This document shows positions 8,886-16,572 of a stretch of DNA of 37,940 nucleotides, piece by piece. Positions within the stretch are counted from its first letter, which is position 1, and the number at the start of each line of letters is the position of its first letter. The translations under genes were made by a program, and so were the position numbers. The DNA is from Cryobacterium frigoriphilum. GTDB lineage: Bacteria > Actinomycetota > Actinomycetes > Actinomycetales > Microbacteriaceae. The notes beneath the pieces were generated by a model, which was not told the origin of the DNA, searched no databases, and saw only the letters and a list, made by a program, of their open reading frames with translations. Location: positions 1 to 37,940 of the forward strand of contig NZ_SOHE01000090.1 in NCBI RefSeq assembly GCF_004403305.1, given 5' to 3'.

Positions 8886-8917
8886 TTCTGTTGTTTAGTA
8901 TTTCATTCTGTTACACT
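8886..8917 (+). promoter_or_regulatory. Repeated TTCTGTT boxes and a promoter that may give a leaderless mRNA
   Basis: TTCTGTT occurs at 8886-8892 and 8906-8912, 20 bp apart (about two helical turns), and GTTAC occurs at 8880-8884 and 8910-8914. TTGTTT (8891-8896) and TACACT (8912-8917), 15 bp apart, could be the -35 and -10 boxes. The ATG of the next gene is at 8924 with no Shine-Dalgarno sequence, so transcription would begin at or near the start codon. Confidence 0.4.
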
Positions 8918-8923
8918 GACGCT

Positions 8924-10090
8924 ATGAGCGACCAGGAGCAGACGCAGACCGAACAGCGCACGTGCCGATTCCCGAGCTGCAACCGCCCAGCGATCGCCGC
9001 CGAAGCTGGCACCGGCCGGCCACCCGAATATTGCGATGACGACGGACACAATCGGGCCGCGGCATGGCGCGCCCGACGCAAGCTCACCGCCGAACCCACC
9101 CGCAACCTCGACGACGACAAGCGCCCGGTCGACGCTGCGCGCCAACGCGCAAGCGAGATCCGCGGCCAGGTCGCCGGAATGGTCGAGCACCTCGGTGTGC
9201 AGCTCAATGCTCTGGTCGAGGAGCTGCGAACCGTGGCCGACCCCGATGCCGCCGAGGCACAGATCGAGTCCGTCACTGCGGATGCTGCGGAACAGGTGGC
9301 GGCCGCATCCGCTCGAGCGAGCCGGGCTGAACAGGCCCAACGCAAGGCAGAATCCGAACGGGTTGAGGCCGACGCTGCTGCCGTGGAGGCTTCAGAGTTT
9401 GCCGACCAGCAGAAGGCGAGTCTCGATGGGGCCATCGAGCAGCTCGAGACTCAGGGGGAGGTCTTGAACCAGGTCGCCGCTGAACTCGCTGAGACCCGAA
9501 CCGCGGGGGAGACCCGCGATCTGAAGGCTCAGGCCGACCTCGACGAGCTGCGTGAGCAGCTCACATTCAGTCAAACACGACTCGCCGAAACGGAACAGGC
9601 CCGCGAGGCCGCAGTGGCGCGTGCTGAGGCTTCGGCCACGGCACGAGCGGAAGCCGATGAGCGGGCCCGCGGAGCCGTTGACCGCGCAAATACGGAAGCC
9701 GAGCGCGCACACCGAGCCGAAGCCAACGCGGTCGGTGTTCGGGAGGAGCTCGAGAAAGCTCGTGCACAACGCGACGAACTCAGAGAAGAAACCAGCGCCC
9801 TCCGCAGCCATGTCGCCACTGTCACGGTCGAGCGCGACGCGGCCCGAGCTGATGCCGAACGAGAAACGGCTCACGGCGACCAGCGCGTCGCTGATCTGCG
9901 GCTGGCTCAGGGGCAACAGCTGACCCAGCTGCGGACTGAACTCGCGGAGGCAAGACAGGATGCCCGTGAGCAGCGCACACGCGCCGACAGGGCAGAGACG
10001 CAGCCAGCGAAGGCAAGTACCAACGTGACGAAAACTGGCAAGGCTGCCCCAAAGACTTCACGCAACACGCCCGAAGGCACTCTTACCTAG
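8924..10090 (+). CDS. KfrA-like coiled-coil plasmid protein with Cys/His N-terminus
   Basis: The 388-residue protein begins with a likely metal-binding segment, CRFPSCNRPA then GRPPEYCDDDGHNRAAAWRA (about 13-53). This resembles the GRP-YC-H/C fingers common in actinobacterial DNA-binding proteins. From about residue 70 to 375 it is almost pure long-helix sequence rich in Ala, Glu, Arg and Gln (repeated RAEA, ERAR and AEA patterns), predicted as an extended coiled coil. A DNA-binding head with a long coiled coil is the plan of KfrA proteins, which help segregate plasmids. It stands divergently from parA across a repeat-rich spacer. ATG 8924 is preferred to TTG 8891 because the extra upstream residues look non-coding. 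KfrA homology is by architecture only. Confidence 0.75.
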   Translation: MSDQEQTQTEQRTCRFPSCNRPAIAAEAGTGRPPEYCDDDGHNRAAAWRARRKLTAEPTRNLDDDKRPVDAARQRASEIRGQVAGMVEHLGVQLNALVEELRTVADPDAAEAQIESVTADAAEQVAAASARASRAEQAQRKAESERVEADAAAVEASEFADQQKASLDGAIEQLETQGEVLNQVAAELAETRTAGETRDLKAQADLDELREQLTFSQTRLAETEQAREAAVARAEASATARAEADERARGAVDRANTEAERAHRAEANAVGVREELEKARAQRDELREETSALRSHVATVTVERDAARADAERETAHGDQRVADLRLAQGQQLTQLRTELAEARQDAREQRTRADRAETQPAKASTNVTKTGKAAPKTSRNTPEGTLT

Positions 10091-10346
10091 CTTCAGGTCC
10101 GCTTTGGCTGACGTCCGGGGGTGCGAGGGCGGGCAAGAGCTCACATCGGGTGGCCAGGAACGTAGTTCCAGCCTCCATCTCGGAGCCGGGAATGTCCGTC
10201 GTGCCAGGGGGACTGGCCCGTTGGTCTGATCCCGACTATCAAACCTCGTCGGTCTTCTCGGTGTCCTCGGGGTTGGCCACTTCATCCGAAATACTGGTGG
10301 GCTGTCCAGTCGACGCCCACGTCCCCAAAGAGCCAACCGACAGGGA
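10091..10346. other. Convergent intergenic stretch without a supported gene
   Basis: This gap separates the ends of the coiled-coil gene (plus) and the replication gene (minus). Short frames exist, but none has a ribosome site or recognisable product. I see no strong terminator hairpin with a T-tract. Confidence 0.4.
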
Positions 10347-12347
10347 TTAAGCGGCGTCGCCGAGGTATTGCCAGCGGTTGTCTGGGTCCAGCAGGCCCAG
10401 GTCCACGAGCTCGCGGGCGGAGCGGTGATCGCCGCGTTGGGTACTCGAGCGCGGGTAACGGGGCCAAACCCGTTCACCCGGAGCATTGGTATCCCGAAAC
10501 AGCGGCCTGCTCGACACATGCACCCCCTTGGGACGACGCCTGGGACCAGCGTTCATGGTGGTGACTTCGGCTTGCCACCACGCCCACACATCCCGTTCCG
10601 CCTGATACCGGCGTGCTCGATCCACGAGAAGACCAGCAACACCCACGATGCGCGCGGCCTTGTCGCGGAAGTCCTGTTTCGCCCGAGCCCACCCATTGGT
10701 GTGTTTGACGATCAGGCGGTAAGTGCGGAGGCGGCTGAGGATCGTGGCGGTATGACGGGTACTCACGCCCAGTAGCCGAGCGGCCGTATCGATCCTGAGG
10801 GAGGAGTGTTGAGCCAGGAGGGCGTAGGTCCTGCCGGCGAGATGTCCGAGGCCGGGGCGGGTGAAGAGGTCATGGCGGCCGTCGGTGAGCTGGCGTTCCA
10901 GCGTGGTCACCAACGACGTTCGCAGATTGAAGAGTTCAGAGGGGGGGCGGGGGTTATCTAAGGGTTGTGACGCAACCGTACGAGGGGCTGTGGAAAACTT
11001 CGGGATTAGCCCCCATTCGGCGGCGTTGCCGCCCTCGGCTAGGGCGACTCGGACGAGGAACCCGTCCGCCGCGAGGGCCGTCAGTGCCCGTCGGGCGGTG
11101 TCGCGGCTGAGGCCGACCATCAGGGCCAGATCCCGAATGGAGGCCGCGACGGTGCGTTTCCCGGTCTGCAAGCTCAGGTAGGCCACCGCGGTCAGGATGC
11201 TGCACTGGGATATGGCCGTTTCGCTTTGGCCCCACCGGCCGGGCGAGACCCGGAACCGGGTGAGGAGGTCCTCAACGGTGTCGACGATGATGCCCAGGTC
11301 GGTGAAGTCGGACGGGGCCTGCGACGTGGTCAGGGGCGCGTGCAGCGCCGAATACTGCTGGGCCTTGGCCCACTGCCGTTCCAGACGCGCTCGGGCCTCT
11401 GCCGGGCTGCGCGGTTTGCGGGTCCGGCGGCTGGTGTTCTTGGTCCGGTAATGCTCCATCCCCGGCGCCGTAAGGGACTCCTTTTCGACCTCGGCCAGGG
11501 TCCACCCGGCCGACGCGGCCGCGAGCAGGCACATGAAGCCCGTCCAGCTCGCGTTACTACCGCCGTTGACTGTGGCCATATGGCCCCGGCCCCACGTGCT
11601 GAGGGGGCGAGGAGCGCTGTAACGGATATCGATAGGGCCAGACGGTTTCGTATCGGCCGGCCGAGGCGCCGGCCGTGCCGCGTCGAGGACACCCGTCAAA
11701 GCCGTCAGGTCGCTGCTCGTGGCCGACGGGGCGAGCAGCCCCGCCAGTTGGCCGCGGAGGACCGTCGAACTGCTGCCATCACGGTGCGGGGCCAACGGCG
11801 GCCGTGCCCCACCCTCCCGAGGGTTGCAGAGCATCCCGTGGTCCAAGGTCGCGTAGTTGGCATGCGCAGCACCGGCCAGAGCAGACACCGTGCCAGCAGA
11901 AGCGCCCCCCTGCAGGGCAACCCAGATATGACGGCCCCCCGTTCCCGAAGACTGGCAAACCACATGCGCGATCCCGAGCCGATCAAGAATCCCCGACAGA
12001 GCATCACAGTCGTCCACGGCGCGTTCCATCAGATCAGGAGAGACCACGCCGGCTTCCTTGCCATCGAAGTCAAAACACAGAAGACGGAAAATACCGCCCT
12101 CATCAGCCATCCGCACAAGCCACGGCGTCGTAGGAGCGGTCGGTCCGACCCGGTAAATGAGAGGGTAACTGTTCTCGTCCAAACGACCGTACGCATCACG
12201 CTTCATCACCCGCACCTGGTCGCGCGGACTCAGACGGCGCGTCAGGTCCCAGGGGGTCCACTCAGTTGTGGGTGTCCGCCGGGTAGTAGACACGCCAGAC
12301 ACCGCTTTGGGTGCATTGAGCTCTAAGTGCGCTATGCTCTGTGGCAT
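10347..12347 (-). CDS. Plasmid replication initiator with primase-polymerase domain
   Basis: The 666-residue protein looks like an actinobacterial plasmid replication protein of the archaeo-eukaryotic primase (prim-pol) type. The N-terminal part has the metal-binding pair LCFDFDGK (90-97), the SSGTGGRHIWVAL stretch with the catalytic His (133-145) and a further basic stretch LAPHRDGSSS (about 185-194). These match the D-x-D, S-x-H and later basic motif of that fold. Two helix-turn-helix regions follow, at about 401-433 (GLSRDTARRALTALAADGF) and 517-550 (LLGVSTRHTATILSRLRTY), suited to origin binding. ATG 12347 has a GGGAGG site upstream. The start codon lies inside a small inverted repeat and the leader is opposed by a possible antisense RNA, so expression is probably controlled tightly. 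The origin itself is not identified. Confidence 0.82.
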   Translation of the reverse strand: MPQSIAHLELNAPKAVSGVSTTRRTPTTEWTPWDLTRRLSPRDQVRVMKRDAYGRLDENSYPLIYRVGPTAPTTPWLVRMADEGGIFRLLCFDFDGKEAGVVSPDLMERAVDDCDALSGILDRLGIAHVVCQSSGTGGRHIWVALQGGASAGTVSALAGAAHANYATLDHGMLCNPREGGARPPLAPHRDGSSSTVLRGQLAGLLAPSATSSDLTALTGVLDAARPAPRPADTKPSGPIDIRYSAPRPLSTWGRGHMATVNGGSNASWTGFMCLLAAASAGWTLAEVEKESLTAPGMEHYRTKNTSRRTRKPRSPAEARARLERQWAKAQQYSALHAPLTTSQAPSDFTDLGIIVDTVEDLLTRFRVSPGRWGQSETAISQCSILTAVAYLSLQTGKRTVAASIRDLALMVGLSRDTARRALTALAADGFLVRVALAEGGNAAEWGLIPKFSTAPRTVASQPLDNPRPPSELFNLRTSLVTTLERQLTDGRHDLFTRPGLGHLAGRTYALLAQHSSLRIDTAARLLGVSTRHTATILSRLRTYRLIVKHTNGWARAKQDFRDKAARIVGVAGLLVDRARRYQAERDVWAWWQAEVTTMNAGPRRRPKGVHVSSRPLFRDTNAPGERVWPRYPRSSTQRGDHRSARELVDLGLLDPDNRWQYLGDAA

Positions 12348-12349
12348 AG
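12332..12349 (-). promoter_or_regulatory. Hairpin that includes the replication gene start codon
   Basis: CTATGC (12332-12337) and GCATAG (12344-12349) are perfect 6-bp arms with a 6-nt loop. In the replication mRNA the AUG (12347-12345) falls inside one arm, so folding would hide it. A second weak pairing of the GAGG in the ribosome site with the neighbouring CCTC (12356-12366) could hide that site too. Confidence 0.4.
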
Positions 12350-12381
12350 AGAAACCTCCCGTGAGGGCTGTTGAATCTGAT

Positions 12382-12471
12382 TAGCTCGAACCTTTACGCC
12401 GGGAAGCAGAAGGGGTTTGAGCTACGAAACTTGCAAGAGCCCGTCGCGAAAGCGGCGGGCTCTTTCGTTTT
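12382..12471 (+). ncRNA. Candidate antisense RNA opposite the replication gene leader
   Basis: On the plus strand TAGCTCGAACC (12382-12392) pairs with GGTTTGAGCTA (12414-12424) over a 21-nt loop. The only imperfect position is a G-U wobble in this strand, and it would be an A-C mismatch in the opposite strand. The strong terminator at 12435-12471 follows. A structured, terminated plus-strand transcript lying across the leader of a minus-strand replication gene is the usual design of copy-control antisense RNAs. No convincing plus-strand promoter was found, so the 5' end is open. Confidence 0.35.
12435..12471 (+). terminator. Rho-independent terminator
   Basis: AAGAGCCCGTCGC (12435-12447) and GCGGCGGGCTCTT (12452-12464) form a GC-rich stem around a GAAA loop, followed by TCGTTTT. 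The T-tract lies on the plus strand. In the other direction it also follows directly after the stop of the small minus-strand gene at 12470, so it may work both ways. Confidence 0.8.
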
Positions 12472-12703
12472 AGGCGACCTTGGTGATCGGCAACTCCTCG
12501 TTATGGTGAATGGATGCCTGGGGCACGAGCGCGGACAAGCCGACATCTCGCGCGAGGACCGAAGCGATGTAGTCGCTTAGAGTCATTCCTCGCTCGTCAG
12601 CGCAATCGCGGACTGCATCCGCGATTGGTGACGGAACACGGGACAGCAGTGGTTGACGATCGCCCTTGCTTTTGCGCCCGCCGTAAGTTCTTTTAGGTGG
12701 CAT
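12470..12703 (-). CDS. Small ribbon-helix-helix-like DNA-binding protein
   Basis: ATG 12703 gives a 77-residue protein; the longer frame to 12835 adds a stretch that looks non-coding. A basic N-terminus (PPKRTYGGRKSKGDR) is followed by LLSRVPSPIADAVRDCADER and GMTLSDYIASVLARDVGL. That strand plus two helices, with a TLSDYI turn, fits a ribbon-helix-helix repressor or antitoxin. No toxin gene is adjacent. It lies upstream of the replication gene on the same strand, separated by the terminator, so control of replication or copy number is possible but not shown. Confidence 0.6.
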   Translation of the reverse strand: MPPKRTYGGRKSKGDRQPLLSRVPSPIADAVRDCADERGMTLSDYIASVLARDVGLSALVPQASIHHNEELPITKVA

Positions 12704-12838
12704 GCCCCGACCATATCGGTACCCTGAATCAGAAACTCTGCAATCGGGTCGGCGTGTCGCAAGGAAAGGCCTGATGCAGCCAGTTTCAGCCCCCTTCGGG
12801 TACGGGGATGCCGGCATCGTGGCGGGAGATAGCATCCG

Positions 12839-13138
12839 TCAGCGTCCCAATATGCAGTCGACGTGCCCGGTGGTCGCAGCGGCTAGTGCGGCGTCGTTCA
12901 GAGCGTACCGAGCCTCCAGACCAGGAACACCGGTAACCTCAGCGACGAAGTCGGAGTGGGTGAGCATGGTGAGATCACGGCGCACCGCATCCTCACTGGT
13001 GCGAGTCTCCGAGGTCAGTTCAGCACACGTCAGCGGGCCCTTGAGTGCCAAGGATCGAACGATGTTCGCGACCGATCGCTGGGCGATGGGTTCGATCATG
13101 CGCTCGTCACTCTCCAGGGTCTTCGAAGTGCTGGGCAT
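12839..13138 (-). CDS. Winged-helix transcriptional regulator
   Basis: From ATG 13138 the protein has 99 residues; a GTG at 13156 would add six. The core RSVANIVRSLALKGPLTCAE then SEDAVRRDLTMLTHSDFVAE is a winged-helix fold like those of ArsR and MarR-type repressors, with a short C-terminal tail (ARYALNDAALAAA). Neither proposed start has a strong ribosome site. The cluster of TAGGCAYG boxes at 13136-13176, directly before the gene, is its likely operator, which suggests autoregulation. The XRE-ImmA-membrane-hydrolase operon starts on the opposite strand just beyond those boxes and could be under the same control. Confidence 0.7.
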   Translation of the reverse strand: MPSTSKTLESDERMIEPIAQRSVANIVRSLALKGPLTCAELTSETRTSEDAVRRDLTMLTHSDFVAEVTGVPGLEARYALNDAALAAATTGHVDCILGR

Positions 13139-13176
13139 GCCTAACACTCTAGGCACGTCTAGCTAGGCATGTCCAG
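13136..13176. promoter_or_regulatory. Operator cluster with tandem and inverted TAGGCAYG boxes
   Basis: Two adjoining 14-bp units, CTAGGCACGTCTAG (13149-13162) and CTAGGCATGTCCAG (13163-13176), match at 12 of 14 positions. An inverted copy, CATGCCTA, lies at 13136-13143. The layout suggests several dimers of the neighbouring winged-helix protein bind here. Confidence 0.55.
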
Positions 13177-13263
13177 CTGGGCTAAAATTGACTGTGCACA
13201 TTACGGCGCCCACGGACTTGACGGGTCGACCCTGTAGATTGCACCGACAAGCGAGAGGCCAGA

Positions 13264-13728
13264 TTGACTGAACAGCACCCCGACGGGCCGGCAGGCGCGG
13301 ACGAGAAAGCTAGGCGTACCCTGGCGAGCAAGCTCAACTTGCTGCTGGATGCCGTTGCCGCTGAACGGGGTCAGCCTCTGACCTACCGGGAGATCGCCAC
13401 CGCCCTTGGCGACCGCGGGGTAAGCCTGTCCCGCGCCCGGTGGTCGTACATGCTCAGTGGGACCGGGTACCTGGTCACCGACGAAGCCCTTTTGCGGGGC
13501 TTGGCTGGGTACTTTGAGGTCAGCGCGGACTATCTTCTCGGCGGTCCAGATGCCGTCGAACCCGATCGAATCGCAGCAGTCAACGAACTAATTGCGGCCA
13601 TGCGCGCCGCAAAGGTAAGAACCTTTGCGGCACGGACGCTGGGCGAGGTGTCACCACCCACCCTGCGAGCGATCACCGAGATTCTGAACCAGGTGATCGA
13701 TGGACCGGCCAATGAAAAAAAGAACTGA
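13264..13728 (+). CDS. XRE-family helix-turn-helix regulator
   Basis: The 154-residue protein starts at TTG 13264 behind GAGAGG, five bases away. Residues about 20-93 hold an XRE fold (KLNLLLDAVAAERG, LTYREIATALGDRGVSLSRA, RWSYMLSGTGYLVTDEALLR, GLAGYFEVSADYLLGG). The C-terminal half includes ARTLGEVSPPTLRAITEILN, a segment I associate with XRE proteins encoded beside ImmA/IrrE genes in actinobacteria. The 3' end overlaps the peptidase gene by 29 bp. In ImmA/ImmR-like pairs the peptidase cleaves the repressor to switch genes on; the same here would make this the repressor of its own operon. The target promoter is not visible with confidence. Confidence 0.85.
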   Translation: MTEQHPDGPAGADEKARRTLASKLNLLLDAVAAERGQPLTYREIATALGDRGVSLSRARWSYMLSGTGYLVTDEALLRGLAGYFEVSADYLLGGPDAVEPDRIAAVNELIAAMRAAKVRTFAARTLGEVSPPTLRAITEILNQVIDGPANEKKN

Positions 13729-14203
13729 CGACTCGGATTCCGGGAATCGTCTCAGCCCTCGAGAACGAGCCGCTGCCGCATTCTCGGCATTGGCCCTCCC
13801 CACGCGAGTCTCGATCCTAAGCATCGTGTCCCTCGTCGAGGCGTCGAGAAATACGCATATCTCCATCACGACCTCGCCACTGCTGAACGGAACCGAAATC
13901 TGCGGGCTCTGGCTGCCCCGCGAAAATGACGATCTGATCTTCCACGCCGAAACCGATTCGGAACACCACCGGCAGCAAATCGTCTGCCACGAGCTGTCCC
14001 ATATGATTTTGCGCCACGACGAGGTCGCCGGCCCGACCCTGCACGGTGTCTTGCTCGAAGCGGATGGCCCGGTGAGCGCATTCGGCCGTTCCGATTTTCG
14101 CGACGAGTTCGAATTGGCCGCCGAAGCGCTGGCCGACCTCCTGACCAGCGCCATTCGCACCAGCACCAAAGAGCCCGAGGGCTTTGAAGGAGTCTTCGGA
14201 TAA
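13700..14203 (+). CDS. ImmA/IrrE-type zinc metallopeptidase
   Basis: The 167-residue protein carries HELSHMILRH at 97-106, the HExxH zinc motif and context of ImmA/IrrE peptidases. A downstream acidic stretch, EFELAAEALADLL, would supply the third ligand. Such enzymes typically act on XRE repressors, here presumably the product of the overlapping upstream gene. ATG 13700 has AGG six bases away; ATG 13712 is an alternative. The stop TAA shares its last base with the ATG of the membrane-protein gene, so the operon is tightly coupled. Its short N-terminal region (about 50 residues) has no HTH of its own, unlike fused XRE-ImmA proteins. Confidence 0.87.
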   Translation: MDRPMKKRTDDSDSGNRLSPRERAAAAFSALALPTRVSILSIVSLVEASRNTHISITTSPLLNGTEICGLWLPRENDDLIFHAETDSEHHRQQIVCHELSHMILRHDEVAGPTLHGVLLEADGPVSAFGRSDFRDEFELAAEALADLLTSAIRTSTKEPEGFEGVFG

Positions 14204-15183
14204 TGCAACTGATCATCGCCCTGGCCCTCTGGGTTCTCGTGGGCGCGCTGGCGATCGGTACCCGCCGACGCACTGATCAGAGCATCCTCTACGCCGCCAT
14301 CATGATTGCTGTCTCGCTGACCCTGAACATCGACGCGGTGTACTTCGCGGCAGACGGGCTCCTCGGGGGCCGTAACTATGCGGACCTGCCCGCTAATCTT
14401 TTACTCCTGGTGGGCGTCTACTTCCTTTCGCGAGCGATATTGCGTGCATCATCACCGAGCCGCGCTTGCGCGACCGATCGGCCGTTTCGCGGCGGTGCCA
14501 TCGTCACGGCCTGCCTCATGGTGATGATGTTTGTTTTCATCGATGCGCCCCAGACCTCGGGATCGTTCATGCAGGACTTCGGCAACCAACCCGCAGCTGC
14601 CGCCTACTCCCTGATCCAGTTCACCTATTTGGGCATCGTCGTCGCCCTGACGGGAACGATCTGCCTGCGCTTTGCCGGACGTATGAGTACCCCAGCTCGT
14701 CGACTCGGATTCCGTATCATTGGCGCCGGCTGTGGCGCCGCCGTCCTCACCGTGCTCAGCGTCGTAGGCATGGATCTCGCGCATGTCTTCGGGGCGATGT
14801 CGCTACTGGCACTGTTTGCGAGTGCATACGACGTGCTGAACCTGGCCGCTTTCCTGCTGCTCTGCCTGGGGTTGTCCCTCCCTCCGATTCTGGGCTGGGT
14901 CACCAAACGGATAGACCGGCGCAAACTGCGCGGCGTTCTCCCTGACCTCACTCGCATCTGGAACGACGTGTCTGCCCAACACGTCGAGTTGGGTGACGAG
15001 ACTCACCGACACACCCCAGGCATGGCGTCGCGCGACGTGGACACCGTTGTGCACCGCACGTTGGTCGAGATCCGTGACGCTCTCCTGTTTGACCCAAGCG
15101 TTCGCGATCGGCTCACCGATGAGGATCTCGCGTTGCTCACGGCGACCGAGACGCACATCGGCGCGCAGAGCGCATCCGCGTGA
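14203..15183 (+). CDS. Seven-TM membrane protein, MAB_1171c-like putative transporter
   Basis: The 326-residue protein has about seven hydrophobic segments in its first 235 residues (for example LIIALALWVLVGALAIGT, LLLLVGVYFLSRAIL, VTACLMVMMFVFI, FLLLCLGLSLPPILGWV). A soluble C-terminal tail of about 90 residues follows. The size, topology and position after XRE and ImmA/IrrE genes fit the MAB_1171c family, often labelled a putative transporter with no proven substrate. The gene overlaps its neighbours on both sides (TAATG before, GTGA after). A role as sensor or signal exporter for the regulator pair is inference. Confidence 0.75.
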   Translation: MQLIIALALWVLVGALAIGTRRRTDQSILYAAIMIAVSLTLNIDAVYFAADGLLGGRNYADLPANLLLLVGVYFLSRAILRASSPSRACATDRPFRGGAIVTACLMVMMFVFIDAPQTSGSFMQDFGNQPAAAAYSLIQFTYLGIVVALTGTICLRFAGRMSTPARRLGFRIIGAGCGAAVLTVLSVVGMDLAHVFGAMSLLALFASAYDVLNLAAFLLLCLGLSLPPILGWVTKRIDRRKLRGVLPDLTRIWNDVSAQHVELGDETHRHTPGMASRDVDTVVHRTLVEIRDALLFDPSVRDRLTDEDLALLTATETHIGAQSASA

Positions 15184-16361
15184 AATTCGGCTACGTCCTG
15201 GCCGCGGGCGCTCTCGCCGTCGCCGGCATCGCTGTTGCGAGCCTGGCCGTCGTCAAACAGATCGTGGGAACGGATGCGTCGAGGCGCGAACCCCTCCGCG
15301 TGATCGCGGTCGACGATGTCTCCGCACCTCGCACCGTGACCCTGCCCTTGAACGAGGCAACCCGTGCGCCCGGCCACTACGCGATCTGGTTCGACTCCGG
15401 CCGCAGCTACGCGCAGCTCGGGCGGGTCATCGCCGTCGATGACCGTGCATCCCTCGTCACGCGCGAGGTAATCCGCTCGCGCGGCACTCCGCTGCGAGCA
15501 GGCCAATCGGCGCGGTGGAGCGGTGTCGTGCCATCTCAGGCAGCGGATGTCGGACTACCGTTCACCGCCGTCACCGTCCCGACCGCGCTCGGTCCCGCAC
15601 CGGCTTACCACTTCGACGCCCCCACGGACTGGCCCCCGTCCTCGACGTGGGCGATCCACATCCACGGGCAGGGCGCGACCCGGGCGGGCCCGCTGCGCGG
15701 CGTTCCGGTCGCCCACCGTGCCGGCCTCACGTCGCTCGTGGTCTCGTACCGGAACGACCACGAGGCCCCGAGCTCGCGCGATAGAAAATCGATGCTGGGC
15801 CAGACCGAGTGGCGCGATGTGGACGCGGCCCTCGACTACGCCGTGGCCCACGGAGCCGAGAATGTCGTCCTGGTCGGCTGGTCAATGGGCGCGATGATCG
15901 CGCTACAGCTCACCCGGTCATCCCCGCATCGGGAGCGAATCGCCGGGCTGTGCCTCATCGCCCCGGTCACGGATTGGCGGTCGACGGTCCTCGCCGCCGG
16001 CCGTCGAGCGCGCGTGCCGGCACCCGTGACCCGCCTGGCGCTGTGTGCGCTCGGAAGCCCCTCGTGGCGGCGGGCAACCGGCCTCCAGGAGCAGGTACGC
16101 CTCTCCGACCTCGACTGGATCAACAACGGCTCCGACCTCAACGTCCCAACGCTGGTACTGCACAGTTCCGGCGACCGATCTATTCCGATCGCCCTGTCGC
16201 GGGCGTTCGCGGATGCCCACGAGGGGCTGGTCGAACTCGTCGAGCTGCCCAAAGCTCCGCACACCCTCGAATGGAACAGAAGCCCCGAGCTCTGGGAGAC
16301 CACCTTCTCCGGATGGCTACACCGTCTCCTTTCAGTAAGGCTCTCGCGCAGTTTGCAATAG
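15180..16361 (+). CDS. Membrane-anchored alpha/beta hydrolase
   Basis: The 393-residue protein starts at GTG 15180 in a GTGA overlap with the membrane-protein gene. An N-terminal hydrophobic segment (FGYVLAAGALAVAGIAVASL) should act as a signal anchor, putting the enzyme outside the membrane. The catalytic triad is visible: nucleophile Ser235 in GWSMGA, Asp332 in HSSGDRSIP and His361 in APHTLEW. HIHGQG (160-165) provides the oxyanion-hole loop. The first 150 residues before the hydrolase core form an extra domain of unknown role. The substrate cannot be told; being the last gene of a sensing operon suggests it acts on an external lipid, ester or peptide signal. This is inference. Confidence 0.85.
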   Translation: MKFGYVLAAGALAVAGIAVASLAVVKQIVGTDASRREPLRVIAVDDVSAPRTVTLPLNEATRAPGHYAIWFDSGRSYAQLGRVIAVDDRASLVTREVIRSRGTPLRAGQSARWSGVVPSQAADVGLPFTAVTVPTALGPAPAYHFDAPTDWPPSSTWAIHIHGQGATRAGPLRGVPVAHRAGLTSLVVSYRNDHEAPSSRDRKSMLGQTEWRDVDAALDYAVAHGAENVVLVGWSMGAMIALQLTRSSPHRERIAGLCLIAPVTDWRSTVLAAGRRARVPAPVTRLALCALGSPSWRRATGLQEQVRLSDLDWINNGSDLNVPTLVLHSSGDRSIPIALSRAFADAHEGLVELVELPKAPHTLEWNRSPELWETTFSGWLHRLLSVRLSRSLQ

Positions 16362-16449
16362 GTGGCGCTCGGCACAAGCTCTCCACTGTCGAGATGGTCG
16401 CTGCTATCCGCAGACGAAACTCGTTGGGTCCGGTCCCAATCGTTAGTCC

Positions 16450-16480
16450 CCAGCGCAGGGCGGGAAAGCGCCTGCGCTGG
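16450..16480 (+). terminator. Strong hairpin after the hydrolase operon
   Basis: CCAGCGCAGG (16450-16459) and CCTGCGCTGG (16471-16480) are perfect 10-bp arms with an 11-nt loop. The T-tract is weak (CCCTATTA). Its place, 88 bp after the hydrolase stop and before the SIR2 gene, fits a terminator separating the two operons. Confidence 0.6.
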
Positions 16481-16572
16481 CCCTATTAGTACCGGGAGCA
16501 CCCCGCTGTTCTCGCTCTCGGAGTTTCAACAAGTAAATAACGCGATCGATAAAATTGGATATCGTCAGGGTA

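Noticed and set aside
10058..10519. A 153-codon minus-strand frame at the end of the replication gene
   Set aside because: It overlaps the replication gene in another frame and is Arg/Pro-rich with no recognisable features.
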